The notes beneath the pieces were generated by a model. It was not told the origin of the DNA and ran no database searches. It worked only from the letters and a program-made list of their open reading frames with translations. This document shows, piece after piece, positions 1 through 8,479 of a DNA stretch of 64,000 nucleotides (position 1 is the first letter of the stretch; the number at the start of each line of letters is the position of its first letter). The stretch is from Paenibacillus faecalis (lineage in GTDB: Bacteria; Bacillota; Bacilli; Paenibacillales; Paenibacillaceae). The stretch is taken from NCBI RefSeq assembly GCF_900289175.1, contig NZ_LT985747.1:848006-912005 (forward strand), given 5' to 3'. A program made the position numbers and the translations under genes.

Positions 1-81
1 GTTCGTGTTCCTTCATATTGGATGACCAAACGACCCGCCAATTTTGCTTCAAAAAACAAAAGGAGACAGACGCATAAATGA
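1..81 (+). CDS. gerAA: C-terminal end of spore germination protein GerA-type subunit (partial)
   Basis: Frame 1 is open from the first base and stops with TGA at 79-81. The 26 residues are basic and start VRVPSYWMTKRPANF, which resembles the hydrophilic cytoplasmic tail at the end of GerAA-type germinant receptor subunits. The stop overlaps the ATG of the next gene in an ATGA arrangement, as expected for a translationally coupled ger operon. Everything before the tail lies outside the window, so the assignment rests mainly on context. Confidence 0.65.
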   Translation, partial: VRVPSYWMTKRPANFASKNKRRQTHK

Positions 82-1226
82 ATGCCTTACGTCTTTGTAA
101 AGTCATTCTCCCCCTGTTGCTGCTTACCGGATGCTGGTCCAAAGTGGAGATCAACGAGCAAATGTTTGTTTTTGCTATTTTTATTGACAAAGGCGAACAG
201 CCGGATTCTGTCGAGGTCACCCTAGGTTCTCCATTACCCAATCGCTTGTCCCCCGGCAAACAAACAGGAGGCAGCAATGACGGAACCCCCTATACTATGA
301 TCAACAAAACGGGAAACTCGATACCGGAAACGATCAATGCCATCCAAAGAGATGCAACAAGACAGTTGGATTTCAGCCATACCCGTGTTGTTGTCATTAG
401 CCGAGAGTTTGCAGAGTCGGGGATCCGGGATGTCCTCGACTGGATTCTAAGGGAACCTTCACTAAACTTTAGCTCCTTCTTGCTGGCGTCTGAAGGAAAG
501 GCCAAACAAATCGCTGAATTAGCACCGGTATTTGAACAAATGCCCTCTTCTGTATTAATGCGATTTGAAGTGTTAAACAACGCGCTGGCAACAACCGCCA
601 GAGATTGTTTATTTGGAATGCTGGGAGGCCAAGGGTTTGCCCTCACTTATGTAAACAGTGAGCTTAAACCATTATTGAGCGAAAAGGAGAAGTTGGAGAG
701 GTGGACCGGCATAGAGGGCGCTGCTTTATTTCACAAAGACAAAATGAAAGGCGTGATGAGTGAAAAAGAAACGAAAGCATTGGCCTGGGCTTTAAACCAC
801 ATCCGCAAGCCACTTTATACGGTAACCTGGGATGGCGGTAAAAGCAAAGCAAGCGTTCTTTTTATAAATACAAAAGCTAAAAAGGAGCTTCATATGACCG
901 ATTCAGGTCCTGCGTTTACTGTGAAATTAAAAGGTACCGGTGATCTGATTCTTCTAAAGGATTCCGGGAATCGCACACCTGTAGAAGTTAACAAAATTAT
1001 TACACATGAACTGGAACAGATGATCCGTACCGATATGGAAAACGCACTGCGTGTAACCAAAGAGCTAGGTACAGATGTCTTGCAGTTTGGAAATATGATT
1101 GAAGCAAAATACCCGAAAATATGGAGTGAGTTCGTTGTCAACTGGGACGACCGCTATAAGGATGATATCCAAATTGATGTGAAAACGAAAATAATGGTCC
1201 GTCATTCAGGAGCATCAACCTCCTGA
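78..1226 (+). CDS. gerAC: Ger(x)C family spore germination lipoprotein
   Basis: This is the C subunit of a germinant receptor, a lipoprotein on the outer face of the inner spore membrane. A short hydrophobic signal ends in the lipobox LLTGC with Cys19, and the mature part begins WSKVEINE, typical of the family. At 382 residues it has full family length. The family's two-part fold is suggested by the conserved middle (around SHTRVVVISREFAESGI) and the C-terminal segment with the GTGDLI-like core. The ATG overlaps the stop of the upstream gerAA end, and an AGGAG site lies at 61-65. Which germinant is sensed cannot be told from this subunit. Confidence 0.93.
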   Translation: MNALRLCKVILPLLLLTGCWSKVEINEQMFVFAIFIDKGEQPDSVEVTLGSPLPNRLSPGKQTGGSNDGTPYTMINKTGNSIPETINAIQRDATRQLDFSHTRVVVISREFAESGIRDVLDWILREPSLNFSSFLLASEGKAKQIAELAPVFEQMPSSVLMRFEVLNNALATTARDCLFGMLGGQGFALTYVNSELKPLLSEKEKLERWTGIEGAALFHKDKMKGVMSEKETKALAWALNHIRKPLYTVTWDGGKSKASVLFINTKAKKELHMTDSGPAFTVKLKGTGDLILLKDSGNRTPVEVNKIITHELEQMIRTDMENALRVTKELGTDVLQFGNMIEAKYPKIWSEFVVNWDDRYKDDIQIDVKTKIMVRHSGASTS

Positions 1227-1267
1227 TTAAAAAGATCATCACTCTATTTCGTTAGGAGGTCTTCAGC

Positions 1268-1459
1268 ATGTTGGCTTTGTTTTTTGCCTGCATCGCTCTA
1301 TTGGACTGGTTTCTTGTTAAAGCCAAGCCTAAACGTGAGAAATGGATGATGCTGCTCGTCATTGTACTGTTCACAGCTTGGAATATATGCGCCAATCTAT
1401 TACCTTGGTGGGCAGATCCATTCGATATCATCTATATGGCTTTTAGCTGGATTTTATAA
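1268..1459 (+). CDS. Small two-helix membrane protein in ger operon
   Basis: A 63-residue protein with two hydrophobic segments (about residues 1-17 and 26-45) separated by a short basic loop (KAKPKREK). It has a clear TTAGGAGG site 8-9 bases before its ATG. It sits between the gerAC-like and gerAB-like genes in the same direction with gaps of about 40 and 30 bases, so it is almost surely cotranscribed. Small extra subunits (D proteins) are known in some Bacillus ger operons and usually have two membrane helices, so a GerD-subunit-like role is a reasonable inference but not proven here. Confidence 0.7.
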   Translation: MLALFFACIALLDWFLVKAKPKREKWMMLLVIVLFTAWNICANLLPWWADPFDIIYMAFSWIL

Positions 1460-1489
1460 AACCACGACTGGAGGTAACGAGAGATAGCT

Positions 1490-2611
1490 ATGAAAACAAC
1501 ACCCTGGCAAACATTTCGCTTTGCCTTTCTATATCTCAACTCTCAGCCTTCGACTTACCTGATTACCACATTGATAAGCAATTCATCCTATTTAGGCTGG
1601 CTTGCCATCTTATTCGGAAGTATTTTAAGCTTCTTGATTCTATGGTGTACGGTTCGGGTCGGTATGTGGAACCCCGAGAAACCGTGGCTGGATTTCGGAG
1701 AAGAGCTTGTGTCCAAATGGATCCACGTTCTGATTCTACTGCTCCTATCTTATTGGGCTGTATCGTATGCAGCTGTAGATATTGAAAGCTTCACCTTATT
1801 CTATGGCTCCAATTATATGGAAAACACACCACAGTGGTTCATCCAGGCCATTCTCGGGATCGTGATCATTATTACAGCGCGCTGGGGATTTAGAACGATC
1901 GTTTATCTGTCCGATGGCTTGTTTTTGCTAACCGTTATAGTCTTGGTACTAACGATAAGCTCATTCGTTAAAGATGCCGATCCGAACATGCTCACCGGAT
2001 TCTTTTCACCTCACGGTTATGATTCTCTTTCAGTAGATACGTTGACAGTCCTGTCTTATCTTGGAGAATGGGGCGTGTTTTTGTTCATTGCACCTTACTT
2101 GAAAATCGGCTGGAGAACAATGAGAAACTTATTTTGTGCAGGGCTGCTCGTTATACTTGCGGTCACACTCCAATGGGCATTAACCTTCTTGAATTTCGGA
2201 CCCCATCTTGGAAAAATGATGCAGTACCCACTAATCGAATTGCTAAGAAGTTCAGTGACAGGAATAATGGGAAATACCGATCCACTGATCATTGGTTTGT
2301 GGTCAAGCTCTATGTTTATACACAGCGCCTTTCTGATCCATGTCGCTTCCCTGTGCCTTGCCAAAGTTTTTCGCACACCAAATCTACAGAAGACTTTTGT
2401 CACTCTGCTCGGGGGCACCGCCACGGTAGCTGCCTTTCAATTCTCGCGTGATCCTATCCTTTATCAGATCCAAGTAAACTCTTTGCCTGTTGTCTTATTT
2501 TGGATCATTGTCGAGTGCATCCCTGTGTACTATTGGATCGTAACGCTCTTTCACTCAAAAAAACAAGTTTCAGACAAGCAAGAAGTCAAAACCTATAAAG
2601 AACTGTCCTAA
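1490..2611 (+). CDS. gerAB: GerAB/ArcD/ProY-family spore germination permease
   Basis: A 373-residue polytopic membrane protein with about ten hydrophobic segments, matching the size and pattern of GerAB-type receptor subunits of the APC transporter superfamily. This subunit is thought to bind the germinant. It follows the C subunit and the small protein, giving the order A-C-small-B; this order is seen in some Bacillales operons, while the classic one is A-B-C. The best ribosome site, GGAGG at about 1470, is rather far from the ATG; a GAGAG lies closer. A hairpin overlapping the 3' end closes the operon. Confidence 0.9.
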   Translation: MKTTPWQTFRFAFLYLNSQPSTYLITTLISNSSYLGWLAILFGSILSFLILWCTVRVGMWNPEKPWLDFGEELVSKWIHVLILLLLSYWAVSYAAVDIESFTLFYGSNYMENTPQWFIQAILGIVIIITARWGFRTIVYLSDGLFLLTVIVLVLTISSFVKDADPNMLTGFFSPHGYDSLSVDTLTVLSYLGEWGVFLFIAPYLKIGWRTMRNLFCAGLLVILAVTLQWALTFLNFGPHLGKMMQYPLIELLRSSVTGIMGNTDPLIIGLWSSSMFIHSAFLIHVASLCLAKVFRTPNLQKTFVTLLGGTATVAAFQFSRDPILYQIQVNSLPVVLFWIIVECIPVYYWIVTLFHSKKQVSDKQEVKTYKELS

Positions 2612-2644
2612 TAAGCAGCCTTTCAATCTCAAGGACAGTTCTTT
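2597..2644. terminator. Bidirectional terminator between ger operon and stalk protein gene
   Basis: A perfect 13-base inverted repeat (AAAGAACTGTCCT at 2597-2609 and its complement at 2632-2644) lies between two convergent genes and ends in a T-rich tract on the plus strand. Its left arm overlaps the last codons of the permease gene. Confidence 0.8.
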
Positions 2645-2669
2645 TCTATTTCACTGTAATGGTTTATGA

Positions 2670-3731
2670 CTATTGCACATACTGCTTATATTCCTCAAAT
2701 GGAATAAATTCGACTTCTCCGGCTATATAGCGTCCATCACGGAATTCATAGGTGATCTCCAAATCACCGATAAATACACCGAAATAAATAGCAGCGCCTG
2801 TACGCAACACCAGCTTGTTATTCTTAACAGAATGGTAATCAACAGCACCAAATCCCAGTTCAGTCATATCTGTAAAAGCATGATCCGGTATATTCATCGT
2901 TATGTTGTGATCTGTACCTTTAATATCAACAGAAACATGAAGATTGTTGCCATCTACTTTCAGCTCCGATGTAACCCATTGTGCCACCGTTTCTTCCAGA
3001 GACTCGACAGGGATTTCCTCGAAGTTTACCGGATTCACCACATGAACATCCTGTGAGTGCACTCCTGTTCCTGAGCCTTGATTCAGCAAAATGACCACTT
3101 CAGGCTCATCATCCTGATTCAAATCTGCTACGGTCACCTGAGGGATTTCCTTCCAACCAAGCGGAGTTTTCCAATCATACTTATGACGTTTATTGCCTAT
3201 TTCCAATATAAGCTCTTGATAAACACCATCCTTCTCATCTACCCCATAAAGTTTGACATCCGGACGGTTGTCCGCTATCGCAATTGGACTTCTCCCGTTG
3301 GAATTCACCTTAACAACCTGATGTCCCTTTGCCCACCTTACATCAGCACCCGTCATCTGCTCCAGCAGCGAATCTGGAATCATCATTCGGCCATGAGTAA
3401 TATAAACAGGCGTATCAAGTATCACTTTTTTGTTCCCGTTCACAACCGTTCTGCTTCCGTTTGTTATAACATATTGTCCACCATCGGACCAAACCGTGAC
3501 ACTTTTGCTCTCCTGATCCCACCTCAGCTTTACACCCGACCAGTCTCTTAACATATAAATCGGCAAAAAAGGTGTATCATTCTTCACTACAGGGTCTGTA
3601 TCGAGCTTCTCAATTCTTTCGTCCATTCGGAGCATAAGAACCTCTGAGGGTGCAGCATCTACGTTACCTGAAATGGATATGACCGATGAAATCAATGCAG
3701 CCGCAACAAATGAGCACAATAATTTTTTCAT
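2670..3731 (-). CDS. Secreted stalk-domain (copper amine oxidase N-terminal type) protein
   Basis: A 353-residue exported protein. Residues 1-27 form a signal peptide ending in VDAAP. Residues 30-145 match the Cu_amine_oxidN1-type stalk domain common in Paenibacillus surface proteins (PFLPIYMLRDWSGVKLRWD and the WAKGHQVVKVNS repeat end). The rest resembles the VCBS/FG-GAP-like C-terminal region seen in these proteins (VTVADLNQDDEPEVVILLNQ), with an Asp-rich loop that could bind calcium. Substrate is unknown. The start has only a weak AAGGG site some 15 bases upstream, but it is the only start that keeps the signal peptide. Confidence 0.75.
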   Translation of the reverse strand: MKKLLCSFVAAALISSVISISGNVDAAPSEVLMLRMDERIEKLDTDPVVKNDTPFLPIYMLRDWSGVKLRWDQESKSVTVWSDGGQYVITNGSRTVVNGNKKVILDTPVYITHGRMMIPDSLLEQMTGADVRWAKGHQVVKVNSNGRSPIAIADNRPDVKLYGVDEKDGVYQELILEIGNKRHKYDWKTPLGWKEIPQVTVADLNQDDEPEVVILLNQGSGTGVHSQDVHVVNPVNFEEIPVESLEETVAQWVTSELKVDGNNLHVSVDIKGTDHNITMNIPDHAFTDMTELGFGAVDYHSVKNNKLVLRTGAAIYFGVFIGDLEITYEFRDGRYIAGEVEFIPFEEYKQYVQ

Positions 3732-3849
3732 ATATATATAAAATTCCCTTCATAATCCCTAATGTTAATATTTCTATCATAGCCTATTCACTAGGAAAAA
3801 GGGTTAAAAATTGGACATTACTGCAAATTATTTATCGATAAGTATAACT

Positions 3850-4995
3850 TCAATTGATTACAGGTACAGTGGAATCATTTAAAATTAATTCGGTCCCTAG
3901 TCTTACAACTACCGGATCACCATACGGATAATCTAAACGATTCATAAGCAACCGAACTGCTGAAGTACCAAAGTCATTCATCGGCTGGCCAACAGTCGTC
4001 ATACGCAGCTGAGCATACTTTAACATATTGTGATTCGAGAACCCGGCAATCGATAGCTGTTCCGGCACCTTAAGTCCGAGACCAACAGCCGCATTCAGTG
4101 TAGAAAGCGCGAGAAAATCATCGGAACAAAATACGGCTGTAAGCTCATGATTTTTGTATAAAAACGTCTGAATAGCGATCTGCCGCGCTATTATTTCCTC
4201 ATACTTCCCCTCATGTAGCTCAAGAAAAAGAATTCGGTCTGTATGGGTGCCCACTTTCCATTCATGGAGAGCATCCAAATATCCTTGATATCGCTCCTCC
4301 CGGCTCTTCACTTTATCCATATGGCTCGTTATAAATCCGATGTTCCGGTGACCGGTACGCAGCAGGTGTGAAGTAACCTCATAAGCTCCGCCATAATGGT
4401 CATGACTAACACTATCAAAGCCAACCTCGTTGAATTGGCGATCCAGAATAACGATAGGGTATTTTTGAAGCTTCAGGCGAAGAAGATGATCACCACATAT
4501 TTTTCGATCAACCGGAAACAGCAAAATCCCCATGATGTCGGGCTGCCGGGACAAACTTCGCACCGCTTCAGCCTCAGCGGCTTCATCGCTTGTCACCTTG
4601 AGCACCACTTCAAATCCTCTCTCCTTGGCAGCCAGCTCTATCGAAGTGATCATGCCCCCGATGTAATCATCGATCAATGGTACAATCAAAGCAATATAAT
4701 GACCGTTACGCCGCAGATGCTTATTATCGTATGCCAGCCTTAGCGTTGCCGATTGTCTAAGCTCTTCTATCTCTATATCCGCAAGAAAGGTCCCTCTTCT
4801 TGGAAGACGGTACACAATTCCTTCCTCCTGTAATGCTTGAAGCGCCATCTTCCCTGTCATCCGACTTACTCCAAAACGTTCCGCAAGCTCTCCTTCCGAG
4901 GGCAATGGATCATGAGGCTTTAATCCACGCTCCAGGATCATGTTCAGCACCTGGTCCTTCATTTGTTCAAATAACTTGTCCGACCTTGTGTTCAT
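3850..4995 (-). CDS. GntR-type regulator with LacI/periplasmic-binding-like sensor (AraR-like)
   Basis: The N-terminal 70 residues form a GntR winged helix (LPSEGELAERFGVSRMTGK, then a wing ending YRLPRRGTF). The rest, about 300 residues, is a LacI-type sugar-binding fold (IALIVPLIDDYIGGMITSIE; ending with the TTVGQPMNDFGTSAVRLL segment). This architecture is that of AraR and related sugar-responsive repressors. An upstream TTG at 5031 keeps the frame open, but ATG 4995 matches the family start (MNTRSDKLFEQ). Its ligand is not known; the nearby kdgK-eda operon is a possible target. Confidence 0.85.
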   Translation of the reverse strand: MNTRSDKLFEQMKDQVLNMILERGLKPHDPLPSEGELAERFGVSRMTGKMALQALQEEGIVYRLPRRGTFLADIEIEELRQSATLRLAYDNKHLRRNGHYIALIVPLIDDYIGGMITSIELAAKERGFEVVLKVTSDEAAEAEAVRSLSRQPDIMGILLFPVDRKICGDHLLRLKLQKYPIVILDRQFNEVGFDSVSHDHYGGAYEVTSHLLRTGHRNIGFITSHMDKVKSREERYQGYLDALHEWKVGTHTDRILFLELHEGKYEEIIARQIAIQTFLYKNHELTAVFCSDDFLALSTLNAAVGLGLKVPEQLSIAGFSNHNMLKYAQLRMTTVGQPMNDFGTSAVRLLMNRLDYPYGDPVVVRLGTELILNDSTVPVIN

Positions 4996-5261
4996 TATAA
5001 TGCTTAGGCCTGCCTTCCTAATCAATATCAATCAGTGACATCTATATTATCACACGACAAAAAAACTGTCCGTAATAAAGATGTGCTACTGTTACAACAC
5101 ACTCCAAAAAGGATCGATCCACTGTTTTTTCTTTCGAAATCATTTACTTCCGGTATGTAGTGTATGTCCCAATAAACTTGCCATTTTGAAGATATCCTGG
5201 TGTTAGATCGCAATATATCTACTCTTTATGACGATATTTTCAAATATTTTCGAATAAAACG

Positions 5262-5275
5262 TGAAAGCGCTTCCT
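5262..5275. promoter_or_regulatory. Catabolite-responsive-element-like site
   Basis: TGAAAGCGCTTCCT differs from the palindromic cre ideal TGAAAGCGCTTTCA at two positions. It lies upstream of both the minus-strand sugar regulator and the plus-strand holin-like toxin gene, so it could serve either. CcpA control is inferred from the motif alone. Confidence 0.45.
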
Positions 5276-5362
5276 GTAATTAGTTCTTTTTATGTAAGCA
5301 ATTGGCATATTATATAGTACAATACCAGCTAATAAGGGGGCGAATGATAGGAGGTGTAATCT

Positions 5363-5446
5363 ATGGCTGTGAATGAAGCGTTAACTTTGATGATTTCGTT
5401 CGCCACTTTGGTTGTGTCGATGCTTGCTTTCCATAATAAGAAATAG
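5363..5446 (+). CDS. Holin-like toxin peptide (Hol-Tox family, type I toxin candidate)
   Basis: A 27-residue peptide, MAVNEALTLMISFATLVVSM followed by LAFHNKK: one membrane helix and a short basic tail. This is the signature of the putative holin-like toxin family (PF16935) found in Bacillales, whose members are thought to be type I toxins held back by antisense RNA. The AGGAGGTG ribosome site at 5349-5356 is very strong, with ideal spacing. An 8-base-pair GC-rich hairpin lies about 90 bases downstream. The family match rests on my recall of the pattern; no antisense promoter could be proved. Confidence 0.75.
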   Translation: MAVNEALTLMISFATLVVSMLAFHNKK

Positions 5447-5538
5447 CTCTTTCCCTCCAGAATGAACCTATTTCTTATCGGTTGATTGAAGCATTTTAAA
5501 CCATACTCGCCCCCTGCACCGCTGGCTGTTGCCTTCTT

Positions 5539-5560
5539 GGAGCCGGCTGCCACCGGCTCC
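5539..5560. terminator. GC-rich hairpin downstream of holin-like toxin
   Basis: GGAGCCGG and CCGGCTCC form a perfect 8-base-pair stem with a 6-base loop. Neither side has a T-tract, so it is either a stability hairpin at the end of the toxin mRNA or part of an antisense RNA rather than a classic terminator. Confidence 0.45.
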
Positions 5561-5647
5561 AGTGTATGACTGTCTGCGATGGTATCGGATGCTCCAATTC
5601 AGTACACAAAGATATCCTATTCCTTACGGAACACAATTATAACTGTC

Positions 5648-6517
5648 CTATTTCTTTTTTTGCTTTAGCAAAGGCCCCACTTCACTTAACAGTTGATGTA
5701 TCCTGTTCGCCATATTGGTATACAGCTCCTTTGTCTCTTTTGTCGGAGCCGCCAAGCTGAACATTTCCAAATCTGCCTCGCATTTTTTCAAGCTCGCATA
5801 CAATGCAGCCTTTTGCCTCACCTGCGGCAAACTGATTTGATCATCATACAAATCCACAACCAGCTGACCGTTTGAGTCTATTTGTCCGAGGTAAACTTCC
5901 TCTGGTTTAACCCCCTTCTTGTTTAATTCCCGCTTTAACCACTCCTTGCTTTTTCCAGCTGCTGAAAGTGAAGGTTCCATAATCTCTCCATCCATAATCA
6001 CCTCTTGCGGCTCATTTTTCTTACTTACAGAAAGTCCAATATGCATCGGCGTCAACGGTTGTTTCTCGCTGACCAGCATCACATTGACTTCACCGCTGGA
6101 CTCCATGATCGCAAACTCGACATCCGCTAAATCAAACACATTTCTTTTTCGAAGCTGTTCCATCAATTCGTCAGAAGTCAAACGTTCCTTCTTCAATTTA
6201 TCCTCAAGTATTTTTCCGTTTTGAACTAAAACGGTTGTTTTGAAATCGATAAAATCTCGAACCCGCTTACTCTTCAATTGTAAAAATTCAATAAGCAGCG
6301 ATACGGCTACCCATGCCGCTAAAGCAACCAGACCCAGATACCAGTTGGCATCTAAATCCAATGAAATATAAGCCGCCAAGCTACCGATTGTAATTCCTGT
6401 AATGTATTCAAAAAATGAAAGCTGCGAAATCTGACGTTTACCAAGTAATTTCGTAAGTAAGAACAATACTACTACAGCACATAGCGTTCGCAGTACAACC
6501 TCCAGCCACTCCTGCAT
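5648..6517 (-). CDS. DUF421 (YetF/YrbG-like) membrane protein
   Basis: A 289-residue protein with three N-terminal membrane helices (residues 5-25, 35-52, 60-80) including the conserved KLLGKRQISQLSFFEYITGI block. A cytoplasmic DUF421 domain follows (VLVQNGKILEDKLKKERLT, then DVEFAIMESSGEVNVM). The C-terminal 60 residues form a predicted helical extension. B. subtilis has several such paralogs; YetF/YdfS types occur in the spore membrane, but no firm biochemical role is known. AGGAGG precedes ATG 6517 by 10 bases. It is monocistronic and its left end abuts the toxin region. Confidence 0.85.
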   Translation of the reverse strand: MQEWLEVVLRTLCAVVVLFLLTKLLGKRQISQLSFFEYITGITIGSLAAYISLDLDANWYLGLVALAAWVAVSLLIEFLQLKSKRVRDFIDFKTTVLVQNGKILEDKLKKERLTSDELMEQLRKRNVFDLADVEFAIMESSGEVNVMLVSEKQPLTPMHIGLSVSKKNEPQEVIMDGEIMEPSLSAAGKSKEWLKRELNKKGVKPEEVYLGQIDSNGQLVVDLYDDQISLPQVRQKAALYASLKKCEADLEMFSLAAPTKETKELYTNMANRIHQLLSEVGPLLKQKKK

Positions 6518-6637
6518 TTTTTCATATGCCTCCTCAGTATTTGTCTATCTATAAATTATTTGTCAAAAAAAATTTCTAAACCGAGTTATTTTTTTCCACA
6601 TAAAGTCAGGTTCAAAACATTCAAAATCTTATTTACT

Positions 6638-6651
6638 CGAAAGCGCTTTTT
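6638..6651. promoter_or_regulatory. cre-like palindrome upstream of kdgK
   Basis: The core GAAAGCGCTTTT at 6639-6650 is a perfect cre half-palindrome pair about 90 bases before kdgK; the outer bases deviate. Catabolite repression through CcpA is typical for sugar-acid genes, so the placement fits. Confidence 0.5.
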
Positions 6652-6685
6652 TTCATTGAGTTATGGGCTTGAGCGAGTTAAAGTG

Positions 6686-6715
6686 TTACTTATACAGAAG
6701 TTACATATACAGAAG
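6686..6715 (+). repeat. Tandem 15-mer duplication before kdgK
   Basis: TTACTTATACAGAAG and TTACATATACAGAAG are adjacent and differ at one base. They lie 9 bases before the AGGAGG of kdgK. They could be a duplicated operator or a simple slippage duplication in the 5' untranslated region. Confidence 0.7.
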
Positions 6716-6739
6716 TGAGTATGAGGAGGCAGCCTGTTT

Positions 6740-7705
6740 ATGACCATTGAAAAACATCGTCCCTATGATGTCATCACGTTTGGAGAATCGTTGGGACTGT
6801 TATATCCGGAAGGACACCGCCGGATTGGCCAAGGCGCTACTATGGCGCAATCTTTCGGTGGAGCAGAGAGCAACCTAGCCATTGGCCTCGCCAGATTAGG
6901 ATGCAGAGCTGGATGGTTTGGACAACTGGGGCAAGATCCCCTAGGGCATGGAATTGTAAAGACGCTTCGCGGGGAAGGTGTAGACGTATCCAGAGTTCGA
7001 TACACAGATAAAGCCCCAACCGGGTTAATGCTTCGAGAATCCTTTAGGGGGAAATCGTCCGTTTATTATTATCGTGCAGGTTCGGCTGCAAGCAAATTAA
7101 CTCCTGATCTGGTCGATGCCGATTATATTGCCCAGGCACATATTGTCCATTTCACGGGAATTACAGCTGCTCTGAGCGAAAGCTGTCTTGATACGATCCG
7201 CCATGTCATCTCGATATGCAAAGAAAACAGTGTACAGATCAGCTTTGATCCGAACGTCCGGTTGAAGCTTTGGGACATGCAGCAGGCACGAGCTGTCTTG
7301 CTGGAGTTGGCGCAATCATGTGACTATTTTTTACCGGGTTACGATGAATTAAAGCTTTTGTATCAAACGGACAACGATGAAGAAATATTGGAACATCTCT
7401 GTCAGCTCCAAGCTGTAACCGTTATCAAAAGCTTTCACGCAAAGAACATGATCGTGCGAAAGAACGATACCCTATCTATTCCATTTAACAAGGTAGAGCA
7501 GGTAGTCGATACCGTGGGTGCGGGCGACGGCTTCTGTGCAGGTTTTCTGGGGGGCATATCCAAAGGTTATTCTCTCGAACAATCCCTTGAATTAGCAGGA
7601 CTTACGGGCTCCCTTGTTATTCAAGCGCCTGGCGATTGGGAAGCGCTCCCAACGTGGGACGAAGTAGAACTTTTACGCGGCAACACAACACATATTGAGC
7701 GCTGA
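6740..7705 (+). CDS. kdgK: 2-keto-3-deoxygluconate kinase, PfkB family
   Basis: Phosphorylates 2-keto-3-deoxygluconate to KDPG. The 321-residue protein has the PfkB N-terminal glycine-rich block (GGAESNLAIGLARLG, residues 37-51) and the C-terminal signature DTVGAGDGF with the catalytic Asp at about 262. AGGAGG sits 10 bases before the ATG. The next gene encodes KDPG aldolase, so the pair gives the last two steps from pectin or uronate breakdown to pyruvate and glyceraldehyde 3-phosphate. Substrate is inferred from the aldolase neighbour; other sugar kinases of the family look similar. Likely controlled by the upstream cre-like site and perhaps the GntR/LacI regulator at 3850-4995. Confidence 0.85.
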   Translation: MTIEKHRPYDVITFGESLGLLYPEGHRRIGQGATMAQSFGGAESNLAIGLARLGCRAGWFGQLGQDPLGHGIVKTLRGEGVDVSRVRYTDKAPTGLMLRESFRGKSSVYYYRAGSAASKLTPDLVDADYIAQAHIVHFTGITAALSESCLDTIRHVISICKENSVQISFDPNVRLKLWDMQQARAVLLELAQSCDYFLPGYDELKLLYQTDNDEEILEHLCQLQAVTVIKSFHAKNMIVRKNDTLSIPFNKVEQVVDTVGAGDGFCAGFLGGISKGYSLEQSLELAGLTGSLVIQAPGDWEALPTWDEVELLRGNTTHIER

Positions 7706-7755
7706 TCATGAAACAACAGCACTGAAGCAGGAAACTACTATTAGGAGTGAACACG

Positions 7756-8424
7756 ATGAAAAAGATGAAATTAATCAAGCAAATCCATGAAGCAGGTATC
7801 GTTGCAGTACTGCGAGGCGATTCACCGGAAGAAGTTGTTCGTATGGCAGACAAAGCCATTGAAGGCGGAATCAAGATCATGGAGATTACGATGACCGTTC
7901 CTTATGCTATGGAAGCGATTACTACTTTATCTAAAAAGTATTCATCCACCGACCCCGATGCAGATCATTATGCGATCATCGGTGCTGGCACCGTTCTTGA
8001 TTCCGAGACAGCCAGACTTGCCATTCTGGCCGGGGCCGAATTTATTGTTTCGCCGGGCTTAGACAAAGAGAGCATTATTCTGTGCAATCGATATCGGGTT
8101 CCGATTATGCCGGGAACTTTTACCGCAAACGACATCATAGCTGCGTTGGAACTTGGAGTTGATGTGGTCAAACTGTTCCCGGGCAACCTCTTCTCTCCAT
8201 CCATCATCTCTTCTCTACAGGGGCCACTCCCTCAAGCCAATGTTATGCCGTCTGGCGGTGTAAACCTGGATAATTTGGCTGAGTGGGTGCAAGCAGGCGC
8301 CTTTGCAATCGGTATTGGTTCAGATCTAACCAAGGAAGCGGTGAAGAGCGGAAACTTCGATCTGATCTCTGAGAAGGCTGCAGCCTATGTTCGTGCTTTC
8401 CAGGAGGCCCAAAAACTTTCCTGA
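7756..8424 (+). CDS. eda: KDPG/KHG aldolase
   Basis: Cleaves 2-keto-3-deoxy-6-phosphogluconate into pyruvate and glyceraldehyde 3-phosphate. The 222-residue protein shows the class I aldolase features: AVLRGDSPEE near residues 17-26 with the phosphate/substrate Arg, the conserved Glu in IMEITMT, and Schiff-base Lys139 in DVVKLFPGN, followed by the phosphate loop MPSGGV. A GTG at 7747 also keeps the frame but lies inside the ribosome site TTAGGAGTG, so ATG 7756 with 8-base spacing is chosen. It follows kdgK by 50 bases in one operon and ends before a strong terminator. Confidence 0.93.
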   Translation: MKKMKLIKQIHEAGIVAVLRGDSPEEVVRMADKAIEGGIKIMEITMTVPYAMEAITTLSKKYSSTDPDADHYAIIGAGTVLDSETARLAILAGAEFIVSPGLDKESIILCNRYRVPIMPGTFTANDIIAALELGVDVVKLFPGNLFSPSIISSLQGPLPQANVMPSGGVNLDNLAEWVQAGAFAIGIGSDLTKEAVKSGNFDLISEKAAAYVRAFQEAQKLS

Positions 8425-8441
8425 CTCCTGTGCTTTTTAGC

Positions 8442-8479
8442 AAAACCGCAGTGCGTCATTCATGCCGCACTGCGGTTTT
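8442..8479. terminator. Bidirectional terminator between eda and yitT-type gene
   Basis: A 14-base perfect stem (AAAACCGCAGTGCG and complement) with a 10-base loop, followed by a T-run on the plus strand and an A-run preceding it for the opposite direction. It separates two convergent genes and just touches the stop codon of the minus-strand gene. Confidence 0.9.
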
